Positions 33,846 to 43,054 of a DNA stretch of 64,000 nucleotides are shown one piece after another (position 1 is the first letter of the stretch; each line of letters begins with the position of its first letter). Origin of the DNA: Undaria pinnatifida (Eukaryota > Sar > Phaeophyceae > Laminariales > Alariaceae); NCBI GenBank assembly GCA_012845835.1, contig JABAKD010000023.1:17414751-17478750 (forward strand), given 5' to 3'. The notes below the pieces were generated by a model that worked only from the letters and a program-made list of their open reading frames with translations, made no database searches and was not told the DNA's origin. The position numbers and the translations under genes were made by a program.

Positions 33846-34082
33846 TTATTTCCAACAGCTCGGAAAAACGCTCTGCGATCTTGGGAATCTCTTCTTGGAA
33901 CTCTCGTTGTTTTTTTTTACTTCTAGCTCATCGATTCTCCATCTGTACAGTTTCCTACCACGTCTATTCTTGATAACTCTCGTCGTTTGACTCTCTGTCC
34001 ATATTAGACAGTGGTCAGTACTTCCTATGTCCGCAGCGCATACATGTATTACCGTTTCCTTACAGTTTCCATTCTCTATCAC
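33846..34082 (-). pseudogene. LINE endonuclease tail, copy 2
   Basis: Contains GSTDHCLIWTE, the S/T-D-H block that ends APE-type endonucleases, then a basic linker (KNRRGRKLYRWR). It matches copy 1 at 12097-12429. Confidence 0.75.
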
Positions 34083-35160
34083 TATGAAGTCAAGAACGTA
34101 TATATCTCCCTTTTGTATGCACTGTCTAGTCCCATTCTGGCCCTGCCTTCTTCACTCTATCGTTCAATGTCTTCGTCTCGTTGCTCTTAAGGATTTCCAA
34201 CATCTCTGCCCCATTTTCATAACTTGTTACTTCCCAACATTGTCCTATGTTGTCGTTTGGGTTACTTGCCTTCCCGATCCTTGGGCATGTAGGTGCTTCC
34301 TAAGAAAAATATGTTCTTCCCCTCTTCCTTGGTACCCTTATCTATATGCTTTCGTCTTATTTGGTGTCTTCGATCACCTCTATTATGTCACGCAAGAATG
34401 CTTTTACTAGGGGTCCCACTCCCCCTGCCCCCCTATTCTTGCTATCCTGCCCCTTTTTTTCCACTATCCATGCGTAATCTCCAACTTTGCATCCTATCCC
34501 CCCCCCCCCCTGTTTATCTCATGACTATTGAACTACCACTATATCTAGGTCGTGATTACTTACTTGTTCGACTATTTCTAGCCTTTTGCGCTCTTCCGCG
34601 GCGAATCCACAAACGTTTCATGATCCTACTCACAGCTCCTTTTTCGCTTGGACATGCACTCTATTTTTGTCTATGGTACCTTATCCATCTTTACTACTCC
34701 TATCCTCTCTACTGTGAACTGTCTCTCCGCTTCTGTTTCTGGCTTTGTATATGTCTGTTTGTTCTGCACCACCACTGTTCTCCTCCATATCCTTTGGGCC
34801 ATTCACTATCTCCTGCCTCCCCTTGTCTCCGTTCACTCCAGGACTGCGGCTTAGTTTCGCTATTCCATTAGCTATACGTACTCTCCATCCTAGTCTTCTA
34901 ACCCATGCCGCCACTTTTTCTGTCTCCATCTTCTGTCACTCCGTGCTCGCTTTCGGCGTTTGCGTGGCTCTGAAATGCTCTCCCTCCCTTTCTACTGTTC
35001 CTATTGCAAAGCAGTACAGTCCTACATCGTTGCACTTCTTCTTGAACTCTATTCCCGTCATGTCGCTCGGGACTCCAAAATATCAGCACTATTAGTTATT
35101 CGAGCGAAGCGAGTTTCTAATCTACAACTGGGCCTCGCAATATAGACTCCCATGAAAAAA

Positions 35161-35376
35161 AAATAGTTTGCACGAGCGGGTCTTCGTCTAAACTTGATTT
35201 TAGTGTGGGATCATTTGATTTTAGACTGCAGGTGTAGGCAGACCACCACGGAGCAACAAAACACACAAAATAGTTTGCACGTGCGTGTCTTCGACTGAAC
35301 TTGATTTCAGTGTGGGATCATTTGATTTTAGACTGCAGGTGTAGGCAGACCACCACGGAGCAACAAAACACACACA
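35161..35376 (+). repeat. 107-bp tandem duplication in the Helentron-like element
   Basis: AAATAGTTTGCACG starts both units (35161 and 35268); both run to CCACGGAGCAACAAAACACA with few changes. Confidence 0.88.
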
Positions 35377-35662
35377 GCAGACCACACGGGCAAAAACAGC
35401 AGCACACACCGCTCGCACAGCCGGCACACAGCGCTCACACAGCGAGCAGCACACAGACAACGGGTGCAGCGGGCAACAATAGTGGCCAGCGGAGAGCGGG
35501 CATGGAGAGTGTGTGCCCGCTAGGGGTGTGTCCGCTGAGTGTATCTACTGCTGTCTCGTGGTGAGAGTAGATCATCATGGAGAGACGTCCGTTGGGGGCG
35601 ATTGACTCAAACTCGGTCCGTGCGCCAACGCCAGAAGGGCGACAGCAGACACGGCGGAGGGG

Positions 35663-36254
35663 CTTGAGAGGGACCTCTACCTAGCTAAGGGAGCCAAGGA
35701 CATGCTCACGAAGAACCTGTACCAACAAGTTGGACTCGTGAACGGCATTCGAGGCCAAGTCGTCGAGTTGGTGTTTGCAGACGACGCGCCCCCGCCGAAC
35801 CTCCCCCTTTACGTTGTCGTCAAGTTCAGAGGGTACTCAGGGGGGGGATGGTCGTCTCAGAAAAGATATAAAAAGATATAGAGGGTAAGTGCCGATTTCT
35901 CCCGTAGACACTACTTGGCAGGACGGGGGAACGCAGGTCAGGACGCAACTGCCGTTGAGGCTCTGCTGGGCCATCACTACGCACAAATCACAGGGGCAGA
36001 CGTTAGAGAAGGCCGTCATAGACTTGGGGCCGAAGGAGGCCTGCACGGGGCTTACTTTCGTCTGGCTCAGTGGGGCTAAAAGACTAGCGGACCTTATGGT
36101 AGAGCCAATGGGTTTCGACAGGATAGGCAAGCTTGGAAACTCCGACACCATGAAGGCTAAATTGCGGGAAGAGGTTAGGCTGTTGGACTTAGCACAAAGC
36201 ACGCGGGGTAGGTACATAGGCATGGGCGTCTTCAACGCCGTCGCGGCCAACTAA
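35663..36254 (+). pseudogene. PIF1-type DNA helicase, C-terminal remnant
   Basis: Two frames together give the last third of a PIF1-family helicase. Frame 1 (35663-35877): LYLAKGAKDMLTKNLYQQVG and NGIRGQVVELV with PPNLPLYVVVKF. Frame 2 (35889-36254): VPISPVDTTW, RLCWAITTHKSQGQTLEKAV and CTGLTFVWLSGAKRLADLMV. THKSQGQT is the conserved helicase motif near the end of the family. A frame change and stops near 35875-35888 break it, and the N-terminal Walker motifs are missing. It may be the helicase of the element or a captured host PIF1 gene; AWAITTHKSQG is closer to cellular PIF1. Confidence 0.85.
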
Positions 36255-36374
36255 TGACCACATCAATTGCAATACAACAAACGTCACATCGGCTCTATTC
36301 CACCTGTGGTGCCCCTCGCAACTACACGAACCAATGGCCCGTGGACGCACACGTCTGACGACAGTTACATCTAT

Positions 36375-36402
36375 TAGCTGTCGCTCGTTTTAGCGACAGC
36401 TA
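36375..36402 (+). terminator. 3' hairpin of the Helentron-like element
   Basis: TAGCTGTCGCT, loop CGTTTT, AGCGACAGCTA: 11-bp perfect stem, ten bases before the element end. In Helitron-group elements this hairpin marks the end of rolling-circle transfer. It is a transposition terminator, not a transcription terminator. Confidence 0.85.
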
Positions 36403-36412
36403 TTGCATCTTT

Positions 36413-37385
36413 TACCCTTCCAATCTTTCCTTTCCCACCCACCCTTCCTCACCGTCTCTCCCTCGATCTCTTCCGAGCATATCTCCAGCTTGTCTTTAGT
36501 ATTGTTGGTGGTGGGAAATGTTCAAGTTACTGGGACTTCCCAATCCTAGTGCCTGTTGAGGGTCTGGTGTCTTTCAGTTATTTTGCCGGCGCACCACACT
36601 AAATAGTGTCCCCAACGCGAGCTCGCAGCCTGGAGCCAAGTTCAACACCTATAACACAAGTACCACACGTTTGTGTCAGGCGATCTGCATGGTAACCTTC
36701 CTGGCGTCCCACGATCGTATCATCTGTATTCTTGCCCCTCTGCTGTACTGGTTACTTTCCTCCAGGGAGGTCATATTTACCATGCAAGGTTCAAGGACGG
36801 CTTGCATAACACAAAGTTGTACTCACATCGGGATGCCCCGTACGTCGCTTCCTCCATCGTATGTACGTTTCACCATGAGTAGCTACCGCACTAATGCTCC
36901 CGAGTAGACCTTCGCTGTCGAAAGCTTGGCCAACAATTCCCCTACACTTTGTACCGGCTTCTATGCTTCAATATATCAATATATCTACGTACCGCTTGGT
37001 GCTCCTTATCTTTGGTCATGTGGTTGGCCATTGGCAATAGGGTTTGTTCAATGAGTGCAGTAGGTCTGACTTTATTGGCATGCATCATCCACCCCTCCCC
37101 TTCAATCGGCACATGGCATGTGCACGGAGTGTCGGGGATTTTAGGATGATGTCAGGCCAGATTTCCACCGCTCAATGGAAATCGGTAATGTTTTCCGGTT
37201 ATCTCACCACGAGACCCACCCTTCATGTGTATATAACAGGTCGGCATGGCCTTGCTGTATGTATGTGAGTGCATGTAGGGTGGTCCGCCGTCATGCCCGG
37301 TTTTGGTCTATATTTAATTATTTCTCTACTTGCAGTATGTTGCGACATAGGAGAAAATATACACCAGGTATCTATGCGAACTATT
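36413..37385 (-). repeat. LINE 5' region, copy 2
   Basis: Aligns with 13693-14640 in copy 1. No conserved frame; probably 5' untranslated region. Confidence 0.65.
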
Positions 37386-37695
37386 AATATGTATTTGTTT
37401 AATTTTATGTCTAAATCTGTTTTTTGCTTTGGTATGGTAAAATTGATTAGCCGAGTTCTTTTAGTTTATATATCGTTTATGTTTTGGTATGGGAAAAAAA
37501 GGGTGGTTGAGTTATTTTATGTCTATAGACTATCCGGTTGGGTTGTGGTATGTGGGAAAAAAAAATGGGTCATTGAGTCACTTCACGTCTAAATCTGGTT
37601 CGAATATTGGTATCGAAGAAACAAACTGGTTAGTTGAGTTATTTCATGACTAGTCTTTATACGGCTTGTGGCTTGTTATGGGAAAAAAATACATA
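37385..37695. repeat. 65-bp satellite, block 4
   Basis: About five units, joined to the 5' side of LINE copy 2 as block 1 is to copy 1. The shared arrangement suggests that the satellite is part of the LINE's 5' end or a preferred neighbour. Confidence 0.75.
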
Positions 37696-37729
37696 GTCCG
37701 AGAAGGAGCGGTTGCTTGGTGTGATGTCA

Positions 37730-37872
37730 CAGCGTGTTGATGGCTCGCTTTGGCGAGAAGCAGTTATCGAGAGACGTATGTAAGTCGGTGGGAGCAAGAT
37801 CACAGCCTGTTGGTGGCTCGTTTTGGCGAGACGGCAATTATCGGGAGACGTGTGTTGGTGGAAGCAAGGCTT
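37730..37872 (+). repeat. 72-bp tandem repeat, two units
   Basis: GTTGRTGGCTCGYTTTGGCG recurs at 37736 and 37808, each followed by CGRGAGACGTRTGT. Confidence 0.78.
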
Positions 37873-39240
37873 CATCTGCTTTGTTGCTGTGTGTTTCGTT
37901 TTCTGAAATATCTAGCTTCGTTTCAGTAGTGTGTACTTGGGCGATGATGATGGTATGTATGGGCACCACTCCTACTGCACTGCTGTCGTGGGAAACAGCA
38001 CGTGCGTGTAAGCTGATATTCCGCCCATGTACATTCAGCTCAACCGGTGTCCAGAGCGCAGAAGATAGCACCATGCGGTCGATGCTCCTTTTATACTCCT
38101 GCAGTATAGGGTCATTCAAGACCCAACGTGGTTGCTATCTCCGACGTTCGTTGGATGGCTTCATCCGCTTTGTTGCAAGCCACTGGCTTGCCAGGGCTGC
38201 TGGCTGTCGTGCTCTTTCTTTTTCCATCTGGACTTCCTGTTTCCCTCTGTGTTTCCATTTGTTTTTTGCTTCTTATCGTCTTTCTTATTTTTCATATTTT
38301 CCCTTTTTTCTGCGAATAGTCTGGTGTGCTGGGTTGCACCCTTTTCTTTCCTTCGTGTTTAATGCGGTTCATTTGTGGTCATTTCATGCGTCTCATCTAT
38401 TATCTTGGCACTTCTCTTTCTCTTTCTCCCTTCCTATCATAGATGTAACTCAGATCCAGGGTCACTAAAAAGGCTCTTCGGTTCTTCTCCCCCGTCCGCA
38501 TACTACGGTATGCGCCTTCGTTTTGTATCGCTCGAAGACTTCAGCCCTTTCATCCCTCGTCGACTCGCATATAATTGCGCCTTCATTCCATGGCCGAATG
38601 AATCACCATGCACTTGCAACATGTATCTCTGTCTCGCAGTTTGTGACGACAGACTTCGTCTCTCTAATAGACATCGGTACGGACACTGGTTGTGCTGGAG
38701 TTATGCAGATGATTGGAAATATCAGTTTCCTGTGAAGAGCACACACAGCACTCGCATCATACTGCTGCAAAGTGGATTGCACATACTGAAAGAGTAGACG
38801 TCATGTTCTTGTACTATACGACAGGGCCATATACTGGTACGATATATTGCAAGCACCAGCACTAAAAAAGTAGTAGAGGCAGGAGGTGTCTGTGGAGTGG
38901 ATACCCCGATACAAGTGCGTCAAGGCTTTAAGAGCATCAAATCCGCATGCCCCGCCTGCACTACAAGCTATATACTCCCCACTACAAAGGCAATGTGTAC
39001 CCGACGTATTATGCCGCTTGTTTTGGCTCCTCTCGACTCGGGTTACCCACTGAATTCACGACGTCAGCAGTGATATGTACGCATGTTAGAGAGGGAACTC
39101 GTACTACTGTAGTGCCGAGAGTGGATGGCCTATACCGAAACGTACTCACCTGTGCCATGCGGAGTGTGAGTGAGGTGCACAAGCGAGTCGGGTCGCGTTT
39201 CCTAGCCCCGCCAAGGTCGCAGAATGGAGGAGGATACCGA
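37872..39240. other. Unassigned stretch
   Basis: Holds a 244-codon plus frame (37734-38468, starting in the tandem repeat) and a 93-codon minus frame (37838-38119). T-rich near 38200-38430. No motif recognised and no frame is favoured. Confidence 0.35.
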
Positions 39241-39244
39241 GATT

Positions 39245-39700
39245 ATCAATTCCGCTAACGGCGTCATGGTGGCAACACGCAGCCGAAGAAGACGAGCAGA
39301 AGTCTAAATGGAGGAAACATACGCAGGTTAGTAGCAGACACCCACAGCAGTCGCAAGAGAAGAGCAGCGACAGCAGTGAGGCAGCACACGCGCAAAATCC
39401 GAGCAAAACGCGACGAGGAGGAGGTGTCTCCCACGTGGGACAGGCGCGGTGTGAGGTTGAAGGGGTGTTGTACCGAAGAGCGTTTTTTGGTTCGTGGTTT
39501 AAATGTTTGGAGTTTCTTTCGAGGAGGAGGCGTTTTTCAGGAGGGGATTTCTTTATGTAGCCCAAGTCACAAAATAATGGAGATATGTTCGCGTATAGCG
39601 TCGCCGAAGACCGTCAGAAGTCTATGGCGACCAGATAATTGCAGACACCCACAGCAGTCGCAAGAGAGGAGCAGCGACAGAAGCGAGGTGTAGTCAAGAG
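39245..39700 (+). repeat. Direct repeat pair, about 290 bp apart
   Basis: CAGACACCCACAGCAGTCGC plus AAGAGARGAGCAGCGACAG at 39342 and 39643; the flanks (AGAAGTCTA) also match. Confidence 0.75.
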
Positions 39701-39749
39701 AAGGAGACCTACAACCCCTCAACAGCAGCAGCAGTGGTAGTGTTAGGTT

Positions 39750-39990
39750 GGCACGGCAGCCGAACAGTGCTTGGATGCAAATAGTAGTGTCGGGGGGGGG
39801 CGAGGCGCCCCCCCCCCAAACGCCCCCCCCCCCCGGGCCCTAGTCAGGGTGCGTTGCAAAATGATCCACCAGTATTACGTTGGCACGACAGCTGAACAGT
39901 GCTTCCATGCAATTAGCAGTGTCGGGGGAGGGGCGTCCCCCCCCCGGGTCCTCGTCAGTGTGCGTTGGAAGCGTCCAGACAGTACAAGTT
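39750..39990 (+). repeat. 132-bp tandem repeat with G-run/C-run hairpins
   Basis: GGCACGRCAGCYGAACAGTGC at 39750 and 39882. Each unit holds TCGGGGG followed a few bases later by a C run and CCCGGG, so each can fold back (G8-cgaggcg-C10 in the first). Confidence 0.85.
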
Positions 39991-40029
39991 GGAAGCCTCC
40001 CCCGCAGCGTGCGTTGGAAATATAAGCAG

Positions 40030-40570
40030 TGGATTTGTAACAAAAATGGTTTATTGAGTCAGTTCGTGCCTAAATTTGTTTTGTATTTTAGTATTGGAAA
40101 TAAAAAATGATTTGGTCAGTTGTTCCATGTCTATTTCTGTTTGTGTTCTGGTATGGTAAAATAACTGGTTAGTGGAGTAGTTTCATGGTCTGGTTTTTGT
40201 TTCGGTATGGTGAATATATATATAGCTGAGTTATTCCATGTCTAAACCTGGTTGGTATCTTGGTATGGGGAAAAATAATGTTACTTCAGTTGTTTTATAT
40301 ATTGTGGCGTGTTGTGGGAAACACAACGGTTTATTGAGTCATTTTCTGTCTGAATCTGGATTGTGTTGGGTTATGGAAAAATTAAAAGAATGGTTAGTTC
40401 AGTTGTTCCATGCCTATATCTATTTTGTGCTTTGGGATGGTAAAAAACTGGTTAGTGGAGTTATTTCATGTCAAGAAATCGGTTGGCTGAGTTGTTCCAT
40501 GTCTAAATCTGGTTGGTATTCTGGTACGGGAAAATAAACCTGTTAGTCCAGTTGTTTCATGACTATGTTT
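40030..40570. repeat. 65-bp satellite, block 5
   Basis: Largest block, about eight units (ACTGGTTAGTGGAGTTATTT, TCCATGTCTAAATCTGG, TTGGTATTCTGGTACGGG). It lies beyond the 3' end of LINE fragment 3. Confidence 0.82.
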
Positions 40571-40667
40571 TGTGTTGTCTGTACAATGCATGTCTAGCGC
40601 CTGGTGGCTTGATTTACAGCACCGTTGCCATTCAACGCCAACCCATTAATGTCTAGCGTGTAGGGGG

Positions 40668-41004
40668 CGCACTCATTTGTTGCTTGCCTTAGTCCTTTAT
40701 CTAACATCCCTTTCATAACGGAGCACCGTTCCTACTCCCAATGGAGACACCTCCAACATTTGGGCGCTCACTACGTATCTTCCACATACTACATAGAAAC
40801 GGTTTGCTTATCCTATCCCCGTCCTGTTTCGCCGTCTGAGGCCACCATCTATCTCCTAGAATAGCGAACATTTTCTCGCTAATCCCTAGTCTACTAAACT
40901 CTTCCATGTCACATATGTCTAATTTCCTCATCTCCTCTAACGCATCCCGTTCCTCCTTGTATATTTCATGTTTTCCTACTGTGTGAGTCCTACTCTATTG
41001 TAGC
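40668..41004 (-). mobile_element. LINE copy 3 (3' end only)
   Basis: Last ~330 bp of the LINE on the minus strand, with a frame reading DICDMEEFSRLGISEKMF and FAILGDRWWPQTAKQDGD, then NVGGVSIGSRNGAP. Its inner end stops at the G29 run at 41007-41035; its 3' end is followed by C5 on the minus strand. Confidence 0.85.
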
Positions 41005-41006
41005 GC

Positions 41007-41035
41007 GGGGGGGGGGGGGGGGGGGGGGGGGGGGG
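41007..41035 (+). repeat. Poly-G run of 29
   Basis: Uninterrupted G29 between LINE copy 3 and repeat family B copy 4. Such a run can form G-quadruplexes and is often miscounted in sequencing. Confidence 0.95.
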
Positions 41036-41590
41036 TACTCAGTTTGTGCATGGCCGCAGTCGTATAGACATAGACCCTCGCATCCCTACTGTGCCGGGAC
41101 GGAGCACGTCGGGTTTTCACCAACCAGGAAGACATTGTTTGCACCAAGCGTGAAGCGCCGTGAGGTGTTCGGCGAGTCGCATGAAGGGTGAACTGCTTCC
41201 TTCCAAGAACGGCTCGTAAGACGGATATCGGCACCTTTTGCCTACTTTCTTGCTCATGGATGACAGCGCCAATGAGTTATACTTTGTTTTCTGGTGTGTC
41301 CACTCCAGAGACAGCAATGATTATTACTAGGTCACTGCCTCGTGGGTGCCTTACCATATTCACACTTCTTGATTCGATAATTCCCCTTGTGCGGAGTTAG
41401 GGTTCTCTACCCTACACATTATGATCTAACTCGATAACCATCATGGTGACCGCCAAAAAAACAAAAAACAAAACACGGTACCCTGGGGGTCTAGCTCACG
41501 CGGTGACTGGCATGTTTACAGTGTCGTTGCCAACCAACGCTAACCCCAATATACATATACTGTTTTACAGTGTCGATGCCAACCGAGGCC
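41036..41590 (-). repeat. Repeat family B, copy 4
   Basis: TACTCAGTTTGTGCATGGCC through CCATCATGGTGACCGCC to ACCGAGGCCAACTATTATAT. The most complete copy. Ends near the next G-rich tract. Confidence 0.7.
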
Positions 41591-41656
41591 AACTATTATA
41601 TAGGTTTCCAAGTGGGGGGGGTCTATTGTAGGGCGGGGCAGGGGGGGGGGGGGGGG

Positions 41657-41800
41657 TGTACTCAGTTTGTCCATGGCCGTAGTCGTATGACTATAGATCC
41701 TCGCATCCCGACTATGCTGGACGGAGCACTTTGGGTTTTCACCAACCAGGCAGACATTTCTTGCACCAAGCGCGAAGCCCCGTAAGGTGTTCGGCCTATT
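41657..41800 (-). repeat. Repeat family B, copy 5 (truncated)
   Basis: Follows a G16 run (41641-41656). Only the first ~140 bp of the family is present, ending at GTAAGGTGTTCGG. Confidence 0.7.
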
Positions 41801-41879
41801 GTAGGAGGGGGCTATTTTCAACAGTTTTAGGTATCATCAGTGTATAGGAGCTTACTGTACGCGTGGTACTAGGTCTAGG

Positions 41880-42070
41880 CGATGGTGGGGGTGGCGAGAA
41901 AGGAGGGGGCGGGGGGGGGGGGAGGTTAATTTGAACTTGAAGACCATACACATGAGTTGGAGTTACCGCATGGATGGCTCGAAAGGTAGAGATTATATCA
42001 CCTGTTGGGTCGTGTTTATTATTTTGCCAGATTTTGATTTCAGGTGGGGCGACGGGGGAGGGGGAGGTTG
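41880..42070. repeat. Poly-G-bounded repeat family C, copy 2
   Basis: GAAGACCATACACATGAGTT and AGATTATATCACC match 9325-9500. Flanked by G12 (41911-41922) and a G-rich tract (42045-42066). Confidence 0.72.
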
Positions 42071-42986
42071 TATATATCGTTTGGGGGGGATGATCACACC
42101 TTTGTCCCCTATGGTCGGAAACACGCCGGTATTTTAAGCGGTAACACAATATATGCGTGTTTTTCTTGTGTTACGGTAATATTAGTTGCAAAGTTGGCGT
42201 CGTATATACTCGGGCACAAGTGTCATGCATATATTCCATACGTAATGCTGTAAAATATTCGGTTAAGACCGACGGCGGCAGCACCAGCCGATACTCCAGG
42301 ACACAACCGGTTAGAGGAAACTCCGGTTATCGTCCGGGATCATAGATCGCATTCAAATTGAAACTGTGGGCATAGTTGTGCTAAACACGTGTTTAGGCCG
42401 GGAGCAATAGACCAAAGACAAACCAAAAATTAGTTTTGCCGTTAGAGACCCCAATAAACTGCGGAGTACCGATTCATATCTCGGATGTTGCTCTCTGCGT
42501 ACAACCTACCTATTCCGTCGGCACTTCTTTGCCGTAAGTATCACCGTGGTTTTGCGCTTCGCTCTTCTCGTTTCCCCTCTGCATTAAGTCAATGCATTTC
42601 AAGCGGGACGAAAGAAGAAAAACAGAACGGGAAACATATACCTATGTGCCGGGGGCACGCCAAAGGGCGACACATGCAAAATGGATACCAGAAAAGCGCC
42701 AAATTCGAGTTCACTGGAAGTGAAGCACACACTATTAAGGTATACAGTCTGTACGACAATCCCGAAATGTGCTAACCCGTGGTACAGTAGTTCGGCACAG
42801 CCCGTTAATTCCTACGGCATCCGGATCCCATGCAGTCTCTAAAAATGCAATGCCGCAGTTATTCGATCCTTCCCGCTAAATATCGCATTGGCGGAACCCC
42901 GTAGAGTCTCGAAAGGTGCAATCCCGTGGGAACAGGTGTCGAAGAATAACCTGGTTATAATAGAAAACGGATCTGCGGGTTCTCAC
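42070..42986. other. PIPK intron, right end; no gene seen
   Basis: Low-repeat sequence leading to the donor at 42986-42985. A 96-codon plus frame (42485-42775) has no recognised motif. Transposons stop about 900 bp short of the exon. Confidence 0.5.
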
Positions 42987-43054
42987 CTTTGCAGAACATC
43001 AATGATTCCCACGTAATAAACCACGCCAGGTTCCCGTCCAGGATAAACACCAAC
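42987..43054 (-). CDS. PIPK internal exon (GIIDVLQ motif)
   Basis: A 68-base exon on the minus strand. It reads VGVYPGREPGVVYYVGIID followed by VLQ and two bases (AG) of a split Arg codon. It carries the PIPK motif G-I-I-D-x-L-Q, whose Asp binds metal in the family. The acceptor is ccctag before GTTGGT and the donor is GTGAGA after CTGCAAAG. It enters in phase 0, matching the MDYSLL exon, and leaves with AG, which pairs with the A that opens the exon at 4050 to make Arg. The V-G-V start continues MDYSLL as in MDYSLLVGIH of known kinases. The family's variable insert is very short here (about 11 residues). Confidence 0.85.

Larger units (their letters stand above)
35100..36412 (+). mobile_element. 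Helentron-like element with PIF1-type helicase remnant (inside LINE copy 2)
   Basis: LINE copy 1 (AGTGATTACCCTTCC) shows the empty site; in copy 2 it reads AGTTAT, 1313 bp, TACCCTTCC, so insertion was between T and T without duplication. The 3' end has an 11-bp perfect hairpin 10 bases from the end. The left end, TCGAGCGAAGCGAG, is echoed by ACGAGCGACAGC in the inverse of the hairpin. Insertion at TT and such asymmetric inverted ends are known for Helentron/Helitron2 elements. It contains a broken helicase gene; no Rep domain is seen. Confidence 0.7.
28544..37385 (-). mobile_element. LINE copy 2 (interrupted by two insertions)
   Basis: LINE sequence is present at 28544-29391, 31986-35099 and 36413-37385, aligning in order with copy 1. 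The gaps are the Helitron-like copy B and the Helentron-like element. The 3' end (28544) is followed on the minus strand by C8. It is broken by stops and shifts as well as by the insertions. Both insertions are younger than this LINE copy. Confidence 0.87.
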
